From assembly GCF_900605495.1 (NCBI RefSeq), contig NZ_LR027602.1:607797-671796 (forward strand): 64,000 bases of DNA, written 5' to 3'. Positions 34,300 to 41,449 of this stretch are shown in pieces (positions within the stretch are counted from its first letter, which is position 1; every line of letters begins with the position of its first letter). Made by a program: the position numbers and the translations under genes. This DNA is from Bacilliculturomica massiliensis. Its GTDB lineage: Bacteria; Bacillota; Clostridia; Peptostreptococcales; Anaerovoracaceae. A model generated the notes under the pieces. That model was not told where the DNA came from. It saw nothing but the letters and a program-made list of their open reading frames with translations, and searched no databases.

Positions 34300-35991
34300 G
34301 TGATAAACTTGAAGAATGACAGCAAAATCGTCGCGCCTCTGGGCATATATCGATCGGAAGAAGACCGGTTTGAACAAAACGCGGCGGCGGAGGAATTGTT
34401 TCAAAAGAAAGAGGAGCTCGAAATGGTGCGGGGTCTCCTGCGGGAAATGCTGCGTGTTCCAGAGACCTGCCGCAGGTATGCAGAGGTCATTTCGGCGGGG
34501 GACGCGGAATACCTTCTTCTGAGCCAGCCGGCGGAGGAGCAGGGAGATTTTCTGGTCTTCAGTCTGGATATGAGCGCGGTGAACCCTGTCCTGAGACAGA
34601 CCGGCGAGGTCAGGAAGATCGAACAGGAATACTGCGATATCCTGGGCAGCATCCACGCCGACATCGTGATCATCGACAGAGACGGGTACATCCGCACCGT
34701 GCTGCCCAACTTTGAGACGATGTATGGGATCTCCGCAGAAGAAGCTGTGGGAAAGACGATCTTTGAGATGGAGGAACGGAAGATATTCAATCCCTCCATC
34801 GCCGCACTGGCGCTGAAGTCAGGCAGATCCGAGACGATGCTGCAGAAGACCGGAGCCGAAAAATACCTGATGTGCACGGCCACGCCGGTCTACGATGGAG
34901 AGGGACGTCTGGAGAAAATAGTGAGTTTTACCAGGGACGTGACAGACTATGAATCACTGCGCAGCCAATACGACGACCTGCAGAAGACGCTGGATCAATA
35001 CAGCGTTCAGCTGGAACAGCTGCGAAGCGAACAGAAAATGGATGATTCCCTGGTTGGAAACAGTCCCGAGATCACCCACGTGACGAAGATGATCGAAAAG
35101 ATCGCCCAGTTCGACGCCACGGTCCTCCTTACGGGAGAGTCGGGGGTGGGGAAAACTATGTACGCCAGCCTGATCCACCGGCGCAGCGGCAGAAAGGACA
35201 AAGCCTTCATCTCCATCAACTGCGGCGCCATCCCGGAGAACCTGCTGGAATCGGAGCTGTTCGGATATGAAAAGGGAGCGTTTACCGGGGCCGGTCAGAC
35301 GGGGAAAGCGGGGCTTGTGGAGCTGGCCGACGGCGGAACGCTCTTTCTCGATGAGATCGGCGATCTGCCGCTCCATATGCAGGTCAAGCTGCTTAAGGTC
35401 ATTCAGGAAAAGAAAAGTATGCGCGTGGGCGGGACGGTGGAAAAGGAGATCGATTTCCGCCTGATCGCGGCCACAAATAAAAATATGAAAGAACTGCTGG
35501 AGACGGGGCAGTTCCGCGAGGATCTGTTTTACCGTCTGAACGTGATCAGCATTCATATTCCCCCGCTGCGGGAACGAAAGGCCGATATTTTCCCGCTGCT
35601 CAACTTCTTCCTGAACAAATACAGCGAGCGGTACGGGGTGAAAAAGATCTTTGCGGGTAAAGCGGTGGATTATCTGGAACAGTACGGCTGGCCGGGCAAT
35701 ATCAGAGAGCTGGAAAACATGGTGGAACGGCTGGTGCTGACGGCGGACGACTATATGATCGGCGTGGATATGCTCCCCCAATACGTGAGCAGCAACGAGC
35801 TGGTCTTCGACAGCGATATGGAGGGAAAAACGCTGAAGGAACTGCTGGAGGAGGTGGAAAAGAAAATTTTCGTGAGCACCTACAAAAAATGCGGGACGAC
35901 TACCCAGGTGGCCAGGCTGCTGGGGATCAGCCAGGCTTCCGCGTCCATGAAAATATCCAAGTACATCAAAAATCAGATAACAAAAAATTGA
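34300..35991 (+). CDS. Sigma-54 enhancer-binding protein with PAS sensor domain
   Basis: A 563-residue activator of sigma-54 RNA polymerase. The N-terminal 100 residues are of unknown type, then a PAS domain (about 110-215), a coiled-coil linker (215-250), and the AAA+ domain with Walker A GESGVGKT (279-286) and the sigma-54-contacting loop GAFTGA (326-331). The C-terminus has a Fis-like HTH near 530-560 (TTQVARLLGISQASASMKIS). The start is GTG 34300, after AAAGGGAAGGA. The intact GAFTGA means it can act with sigma-54. It lies between the aminotransferase and reductase genes and very probably controls both, plus the operon at 26429. Confidence 0.93.
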   Translation: MINLKNDSKIVAPLGIYRSEEDRFEQNAAAEELFQKKEELEMVRGLLREMLRVPETCRRYAEVISAGDAEYLLLSQPAEEQGDFLVFSLDMSAVNPVLRQTGEVRKIEQEYCDILGSIHADIVIIDRDGYIRTVLPNFETMYGISAEEAVGKTIFEMEERKIFNPSIAALALKSGRSETMLQKTGAEKYLMCTATPVYDGEGRLEKIVSFTRDVTDYESLRSQYDDLQKTLDQYSVQLEQLRSEQKMDDSLVGNSPEITHVTKMIEKIAQFDATVLLTGESGVGKTMYASLIHRRSGRKDKAFISINCGAIPENLLESELFGYEKGAFTGAGQTGKAGLVELADGGTLFLDEIGDLPLHMQVKLLKVIQEKKSMRVGGTVEKEIDFRLIAATNKNMKELLETGQFREDLFYRLNVISIHIPPLRERKADIFPLLNFFLNKYSERYGVKKIFAGKAVDYLEQYGWPGNIRELENMVERLVLTADDYMIGVDMLPQYVSSNELVFDSDMEGKTLKELLEEVEKKIFVSTYKKCGTTTQVARLLGISQASASMKISKYIKNQITKN

Positions 35992-35997
35992 TGAAGA

Positions 35998-36013
35998 TAT
36001 CAAAAATATGATA
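35998..36013. promoter_or_regulatory. Sigma-54 enhancer site before the Grd-like operon
   Basis: TATCAAAAATATGATA differs at one position from the core of the 26266-26295 palindrome. It is centred about 126 bp upstream of the -24 element at 36131. It begins six bases after the regulator stop codon. Confidence 0.72.
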
Positions 36014-36020
36014 GATCGCA

Positions 36021-36050
36021 AGAGCTGTGCGCCGCCGCACAGCTCTTTTT
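36021..36050 (+). terminator. Terminator of the regulator gene
   Basis: AGAGCTGTGCG (36021-36031), loop CCGC, CGCACAGCTCT (36036-36046), then a T-run. It separates regulator transcription from the sigma-54 promoter downstream. Confidence 0.85.
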
Positions 36051-36128
36051 CATGCAAAGAAAAAGGAGAAGAGTTGAAAAATTCGAAACTTTGAAGCGCG
36101 AAAGGGGATCCCGGCGATAAAAAGTAAC

Positions 36129-36144
36129 TTGGCATGATGCTTGC
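36129..36144 (+). promoter_or_regulatory. Sigma-54 (-24/-12) promoter of the Grd-like operon
   Basis: TTGGCATGATGCTTGC: TGGCA and TTGC with GG (36131-36132) and GC (36143-36144) ten bases apart, one change from TGGCAC. Predicted start near 36156, so the open frame that begins at 36134 cannot use its first ATG; it is inside the promoter. Confidence 0.85.
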
Positions 36145-36205
36145 GTATGTAAACAGACAACAGCCGTTATTGAGATCGTGTCAGAGGATTGAGAGGGTGA
36201 AAACA

Positions 36206-37483
36206 GTGAAACAAATGAGCCTGGATCTGGAACTGGTCTACGTCAGCGACGTCCGGTTCGGATCAGAAACAAAAATGGACGACCACGTGTTGTATGTGAA
36301 CAGAGAGGAACTGATCTCCGTGGCTGCCGATCGGTTTTTCTCATCGGTGGATGTGGAGCTTGCCCGGCCCGGAGAATCCATCCGCATTATTCCGGTGAAG
36401 GATGTGATCGAGCCCAGGATCAAGCCGGATACCGGCGATTTTTTCCCGGGGATCCTGGGCGGTTTTGAGGGCGTGGGAGAGGGAAGGACGAGAGTTCTGA
36501 AGGGATGCGGCGTGGTGACCACCGGACAGATCGTCTGCTTTCAGGAAGGACTGATCGACATGAGCGGTCCCTGCGCCGACTACTGCATCTATTCGAAGAT
36601 GAACAATGTGGTGCTGATCGCAGAGCCTGTAGAAGGGATCACGCCGGAGCAGCACGAGGAGGCGGTGAGACTGGCGGGAGTCCGGATGGCTCACTATCTG
36701 GCGAAGGCCGCGGTGGATGTGGAGGCCGACGAGGTCAAGACCTATACGCTTCCGCCCGTGCCGCCGGAAAAGAAGCTGCCGCGGCTGCTTTACGTCAATC
36801 TGGTGCTGGCCCAGGGCCTGCTCCACGACAACTATATTTACGGGGGCGACTGCAAAAAGGTACAGACGGCGCTGATGCATCCCAATGAAATGATGGACGG
36901 AGCCATCGTCTCAGGAAACTGCGTGACTGCCTGCGACAAGAATACCACGTACGACCATGAGAACAACCCGGTGGTGGAGGATATGTATGCGCGGCACGGC
37001 GTGGATCTGGAATTTCTGGGCGTGATCTCCTCGCCCACGACCACCATGCTGGCGGAGAAGGAGAGAGGCGTGATGGCGATCCTCAGCATTGCCAGACTGC
37101 TGAACGCAGACGGGATCGTGGTGACGGAGGAAGGCGGCGGAAACCCGGAGGCCGATCTCATGCTGATCGCGGAGAAGGCGGAAAAGGCCGGCATCAAATG
37201 CGTGCTCGTGCTCCACGAGAACGCCGGGGACGACGGAGCTTCCGAACCCCTGTCAAACACCAGCGCCGCGGCCAAAGGCGTGGTCACGGCGGGAAACAAC
37301 AATGAGTTCATCGTTCTGCCTCCCATGGAGAAGGTCTTGGGGCATCTGGAGGCGGTGGACGTGCTGGCCGGCGGCGTCAGCGACGCACTGCGCCCCGACG
37401 GCAGCGTCAACGTACGCCTGGCCGTAATCATGGACGCGACCAGTAATCTGGGAATCACGAAGATATCTGCGGAGACATACTAA
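36206..37483 (+). CDS. GrdE-like component B proprotein (glycine/sarcosine/betaine reductase family)
   Basis: A 425-residue homologue of the GrdE/GrdG/GrdI subunits, which bind the amine substrate. Family members cut themselves before a cysteine in a GNC motif to make a carbonyl (pyruvoyl-type) group that holds the amine. Here SGNCVTACDKN is intact with Asn238-Cys239, close to the known position. DVRFG near the N-terminus and TEEGGGNPEADLMLIAEKAE also fit. I chose GTG 36206 (eight bases after GAGAGGG); ATG 36215 is possible. It is followed 14 bp later by its selenoprotein partner. Whether it takes glycine, sarcosine, betaine or another amine is unknown. Confidence 0.88.
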   Translation: MKQMSLDLELVYVSDVRFGSETKMDDHVLYVNREELISVAADRFFSSVDVELARPGESIRIIPVKDVIEPRIKPDTGDFFPGILGGFEGVGEGRTRVLKGCGVVTTGQIVCFQEGLIDMSGPCADYCIYSKMNNVVLIAEPVEGITPEQHEEAVRLAGVRMAHYLAKAAVDVEADEVKTYTLPPVPPEKKLPRLLYVNLVLAQGLLHDNYIYGGDCKKVQTALMHPNEMMDGAIVSGNCVTACDKNTTYDHENNPVVEDMYARHGVDLEFLGVISSPTTTMLAEKERGVMAILSIARLLNADGIVVTEEGGGNPEADLMLIAEKAEKAGIKCVLVLHENAGDDGASEPLSNTSAAAKGVVTAGNNNEFIVLPPMEKVLGHLEAVDVLAGGVSDALRPDGSVNVRLAVIMDATSNLGITKISAETY

Positions 37484-37497
37484 GGGGGAGTGGTCAA

Positions 37498-38793
37498 ATG
37501 AAAATCATACATTATATCAACCAATTCTTCGCCAACATCGGCGGCGAGGAGATGGCCGACATTCCGCCGGAGGTCAGGGAAGGCGTAGTCGGTCCCGGTA
37601 TGGCGCTGAAGGCCGCGCTTGACGGCGGTAATGAGATCGTAGCCACGGTGATCTGCGGGGACAACTACTTTGTAGATCACGAATCGGAGGTGTCCGACTG
37701 GCTGAAGAAGATCATCGGGCAGTATGAAGCGGACCTGATCATCGCCGGTCCCGCCTTCTTTGCAGGACGGTACGGCATGGCATGCGGAGGCGTGTGCAAG
37801 ATCGCGTACGAGATGGGGATTCCCGCTGTTTCCGGTATGTTCGAGGAAAACCCGGGAAGGGAAATGTACCAGAAGTACGGGTTTATCTTTCCCACGGACA
37901 ATAATGCCAGAGGCATGAAAAAGGCTGTGACGGCCATGGCGGGATTCGTCGGCCGGCTGGCGGCGGGAGAAGACATTTACGATTACAGAAAGCAGGGCTA
38001 TTTCAGGCGCGGCATCCGCAGGAACATCTGGCGGGAGAGCGTGGGCGCGCACCGGGCGGTAGATATGGTCCTGGATATGATCGCCGGACGTCCCTATGAG
38101 ACGGAACTTGAAATGAACACCTTTTCACGAGTGGAACCCAGCGCTCCCATCGCGGACCTTTCCGCAGCAAAGATCGCGCTGATCTCCACCTGCGGAGCCG
38201 TTCCGGAGGGGAATCCCGATAAGATCGAGTCTCACGCAGCAACGCACTGGCAGATCTATCACATCGAAGACTATCAGGGACCGGAGCTGATCCACTCGGT
38301 GGTGGCTCACGGGGGCTGCGCGCCTACCTTCGGCTATCACAACGGCAACCGCATGATGCCGGTAGACGCCATGCTGGAACTGGAGAAGCAGGGTTTTATC
38401 GGAGAATTTGATAAGAACATCTACGTCACGGTGGGCAACTCCATGCCAGTGGTGAGAGCCGCCAAGTTCGGAGAAGAGATCGCCAAGTCTCTGAAAGAGA
38501 GCGGAGTGGCGGGGGCGATCCTCACATCGGCCTGAGGCAGCTGTACGCGTTGCGGTGCAACGATCGTAAAAGCTATCGACGCTGTGGGCATTCCCGCGGT
38601 CCATCTCTGTACCATCGTACCGATCTCAAAGACAGTGGGAGCCAACCGGATCTATCCCGCGGTGGCGATCCCTCATCCCACAGGCTATCCGGATCTGCCG
38701 CCGGAGGAGGAAAAGGCGGCCAGACTGGAGCTGACGAAGAAGGCGCTGTCGGCCCTCACAAAGCCGGTCACAGAACCCACCATATTCAAATAA
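37498..38793 (+). CDS. GrdB-like selenoprotein, component B catalytic subunit
   Basis: A 431-residue subunit of a glycine-reductase-type enzyme. Codon 346 is TGA (38533-38535), read as selenocysteine in the motif A-U-GSCTRCGAT, the UxxCxxC active site of GrdB/GrdF/GrdH. The frame stays open and family-like after it (AVGIPAVHLCTIVPISKTVG, then PHPTGYPDLP) to TAA 38793. In the family the Sec attacks the substrate alpha-carbon, releases the amine and hands a carboxymethyl group to selenoprotein A. A stop-based reading would cut off 86 residues. A SECIS hairpin follows the codon. The substrate is unknown. Confidence 0.93.
38536..38574 (+). promoter_or_regulatory. Bacterial SECIS element
   Basis: CGTTGC (38548-38553), apical loop GGT, GCAACG (38557-38562), extended by TACG (38544-38547) with CGTA (38565-38568) around a bulged AT, and by AGCT (38539-38542) with AGCT (38571-38574). 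The GGT loop starts 18 bases after the TGA; as I recall, E. coli fdhF has the same spacing, a GGU-led loop and a bulged U. SelB would bind here. Confidence 0.85.
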
Positions 38794-38908
38794 CCACGGA
38801 GCAGCCGGCGCAGGGCGAGAAGGCGCGGCAAGCAAGGAACCGCTCTGCGTGACTAAAGGCGCGGGGCGCCGGGAGGCGTCCCGCTGGACTAGTAAGGAGG
38901 AATGAGGT

Positions 38909-40363
38909 ATGACAAAAAGAGCACCAACATTCGGCGAATCGGTATTTTCTATTTTATCTATGGTCGTCATCATCGCTGTGGGATACGCAGGCTTCGGCGT
39001 GCGGGTGGAAATGCTCATGATCATTTCCGCTATCGTGGCGGCTCTGGTGGCCCGGCGCTGCGGCTACAGATGGGCTGATCTGGAAAGCGGCATCTGCCAG
39101 AAGATCGTCCAGGCCACGCCGGCCATACTGATCATGTGGACCATCGGGATCGTCATCGCGACCTTTATTTTCAGCGGATCGATCCCCATGATCATCTACT
39201 ATGGACTGAAGCTCATCAACCCCCAATACCTGTATCTGTGCACCTTCCTGGTCTGCTGCGTACTTTCCGTGGTGACCGGTACCTCCTGGGGCTCCGCGGG
39301 AACCATGGGAGTGGCCATGATGGGCGTTGCGGCCGGGCTGGGCGTGCCCCTGCACATCACGGCGGCGGCCGTGGTCAGCGGCGTTATCTTCGGCGACAAA
39401 CTGTCGCCGCTGTCGGAGACGACAAATCTGGCGCCTCTCTGCGCCGGCTGCAATATCTACGACCACATCGCTTCCATGATGTGGACCACGCTGCCCTCTT
39501 CGATCATATCCGCAGTAGTGTTCTGGCTCTGCGGCATGCAGATCGAGGTGACCAGCACCGGTCTGCCTCAGGAGGCCCTGGACACCATGGCGTCCCTGGA
39601 CGAGATCTATCACTGGAATCTGCTGCTTCTGCTGCCGTTCCTGGTGATACTGGTATGCGCCTTTACAAAGCAGCCGCCGGTGCCCACCATGATCGGCGCA
39701 TCCCTGCTGGCCATCATTATCGGCTGTGCGTATCAGGGATTTGACGTGGTGCAGGGATTTGCGGCCAGCGTCAACGGCTTTACCACCAACATGATCTTTG
39801 ACGGCGAGGTAGCGCCTGCCGTGTCTTCCCTTCTGAACCGCGGCGGCATGAAGTCCATGGTCGGCATCGTGATCGTGATCTACTGCGGCTACGGCTACGC
39901 GGCCATCATCAGCAAGGCGGGATTCCTGAAGACGGCGCTGGAACCTGTTGTGAGCAGAGCGAAGAACCGCGTCACCCTCATCGGCGCCACGCTGATCACC
40001 GATTTCATCATCATGGCCTGCGCGGGCTCGTCCTATCCGGCGCACATCATGACGGCTGAAATGTACAAGAGAGCGTATCTGGAGCAGAATCTGGATCCCA
40101 GAGTGCTGTCCAGAACACTGGAAGACGTGGGGACCATGATGGCACCCTGGATCCCCTGGGGCACCTCCGGCGCCTTCTACATCGGAACTCTGGGCGTGGG
40201 GATCTTCGGCATGGAGGGCTTTGGTATCTGGAGCCCCAATACCTATCTGAATCCGGTCTTCGCGCTGATCGTGGCGGCGGTGGGCATCGGAATGTACAAG
40301 ATGACCCCGGAAAAGCAGAAGGAAGAACTGGCGAAACTGGACGCGCAGGAAGAGGCGCTGTAG
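38909..40363 (+). CDS. NhaC-family Na+/H+ antiporter-type transporter
   Basis: A 484-residue integral membrane protein with about eleven or twelve helices. TGTSWGSAGTMGVAMMGV and GVIFGDKLSPLSETTNLAP are hallmarks of the NhaC family (ion transporter superfamily). Many NhaC-like proteins are sodium- or proton-coupled transporters of organic acids or amino compounds rather than plain antiporters. In this operon it probably brings in the reductase substrate or exports its product. AAGGAGG lies before ATG 38909. The 115-bp gap after the GrdB-like gene shows no promoter or terminator. Confidence 0.9.
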   Translation: MTKRAPTFGESVFSILSMVVIIAVGYAGFGVRVEMLMIISAIVAALVARRCGYRWADLESGICQKIVQATPAILIMWTIGIVIATFIFSGSIPMIIYYGLKLINPQYLYLCTFLVCCVLSVVTGTSWGSAGTMGVAMMGVAAGLGVPLHITAAAVVSGVIFGDKLSPLSETTNLAPLCAGCNIYDHIASMMWTTLPSSIISAVVFWLCGMQIEVTSTGLPQEALDTMASLDEIYHWNLLLLLPFLVILVCAFTKQPPVPTMIGASLLAIIIGCAYQGFDVVQGFAASVNGFTTNMIFDGEVAPAVSSLLNRGGMKSMVGIVIVIYCGYGYAAIISKAGFLKTALEPVVSRAKNRVTLIGATLITDFIIMACAGSSYPAHIMTAEMYKRAYLEQNLDPRVLSRTLEDVGTMMAPWIPWGTSGAFYIGTLGVGIFGMEGFGIWSPNTYLNPVFALIVAAVGIGMYKMTPEKQKEELAKLDAQEEAL

Positions 40364-40468
40364 TACGGACAGAAGGGTACGCCCGTCTGTGAGGCGGCAG
40401 GGGAAGCCGTAGGCGCCCATGCCTGAGAATGAAAAACGGAGAGAAAGAACAGCTGGAGGATGGAAAAA

Positions 40469-40738
40469 ATGGAACGGCGGATCGAAGAATGGCCGCAGGG
40501 TGCAGAGACGGCCGCATTGGAGATGACTGCGGAGGAGGCTGCCGCGGCGGAGATGCTCGCAGAGACGGAGGAAGTACTCAGTTTCACCGCAGTCATCGAC
40601 GGCGTGGAGCGAAAGCTGATCGAGCAGGCCCTGAGAAAGGCCGGAGGAAACCGCACCCGGGCGGGCAATATGCTGTGCCTGACGAGACAGACGCTGAATT
40701 ACAAGATCAAGAGACTGAACATCGAAGTGAGCGGCTGA
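40469..40738 (+). CDS. Stand-alone Fis-type HTH protein
   Basis: An 89-residue protein. The C-terminal 40 residues are a Fis-type HTH as found at the end of NtrC-class activators: LIEQALRKAGGNRTRAGNML then TRQTLNYKIKRLNI. No AAA+ domain is present. The N-terminal half is Glu/Ala-rich. I chose ATG 40469, nine bases after GGAGG; ATG 40460 would abut it. It may bind the same kind of operator as the sigma-54 activator, as a modulator, but that is inference. Confidence 0.75.
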   Translation: MERRIEEWPQGAETAALEMTAEEAAAAEMLAETEEVLSFTAVIDGVERKLIEQALRKAGGNRTRAGNMLCLTRQTLNYKIKRLNIEVSG

Positions 40739-40766
40739 GAGCCGGACAGCGGAAGGGGGAACGGAT

Positions 40767-41180
40767 TTGAGGACCACGAGAATCGTCACGAACAACAGCA
40801 GAGTTGAGGAATACGTGAAACAGGACCGGAGAGCATTCCGTCTGGACGCCATCGAAGGCGATGTGCGGGATGTGGTCTTTTGCGCCAGAGACCTGCTGCT
40901 GGAGGGCTGGAGCCTGACCGCCGATCCGCTGGGCGGACGCAGGGAGCGGGCGAACCCATTTCTGACAGTGATCCTGGAGAAGAGTCCGCGGGATTCCCAC
41001 TGGGGACTGGTGGGAAGCGGAGGCCTGTCCGGTCAGAGCGGCGAGATCCTCAGGGTAGAACAGCTGCTTGCGCTGTTTGAACGAAATGAGGAACGGCTGG
41101 CCGCCCTGACGCAGCGGCAGAGGAGCGACTACGCTGCTATCGACGCGTCGCTGGCCATAGGCGTACTGGATAAGCTCTGA
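40767..41180 (+). CDS. grdX: GrdX-family protein
   Basis: A 137-residue small protein of the GrdX family, named after the small gene that opens glycine reductase operons in Clostridia. RIVTNNSRVEEY at the N-terminus and LTADPLGGRRERANPFLTVIL are the features I recognise. Its function is not established. It starts with TTG 40767, six bases after GGAAGGGGGA, and lies last in this operon rather than first. Its presence supports the Grd identity of the cluster. Confidence 0.72.
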   Translation: MRTTRIVTNNSRVEEYVKQDRRAFRLDAIEGDVRDVVFCARDLLLEGWSLTADPLGGRRERANPFLTVILEKSPRDSHWGLVGSGGLSGQSGEILRVEQLLALFERNEERLAALTQRQRSDYAAIDASLAIGVLDKL

Positions 41181-41223
41181 TGTCCACATCCTGCATAATG
41201 AATAGGTCAGGACAGATAAAAGA

Positions 41224-41266
41224 AAGAGAGGTATGGGAGAAAATTTTTCTCCCCATACCTCTCTTT
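41224..41266 (+). terminator. Terminator of the Grd-like operon
   Basis: AAGAGAGGTATGGGAGAAAA pairs with TTTTTCTCCCCATACCTCTC, followed by TTTTATTTTTG. This strong stem ends the sigma-54 transcription unit. Confidence 0.85.
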
Positions 41267-41449
41267 TATTTTTGTTGGAAAAACGACAGGGTTCCGTAAC
41301 CATTTCTTAATGTTTATATGGGGAATTCTTTTATTTTCTGCATTTAGAATAGAAGCTGTATTGGGGATCGGGAACAGTCCGCCGCCGGGATTGAAAGCCG
41401 GCGATTTTGGGCAGAATGAGAAGAGAGGCAATGAGAGAGGAGCAGAAGT

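Noticed and set aside
36134-36205. In-frame ATG codons at 36134 and 36137 as the start of the GrdE-like gene
   Set aside because: They lie inside the -24/-12 promoter (36129-36144) and upstream of the predicted transcript start; the extra residues are not family-like and no ribosome site precedes them.
37498-38535. GrdB-like gene as truncated by a nonsense mutation
   Set aside because: The frame continues with conserved family sequence, the codon sits exactly at the Sec position, and a SECIS hairpin follows.
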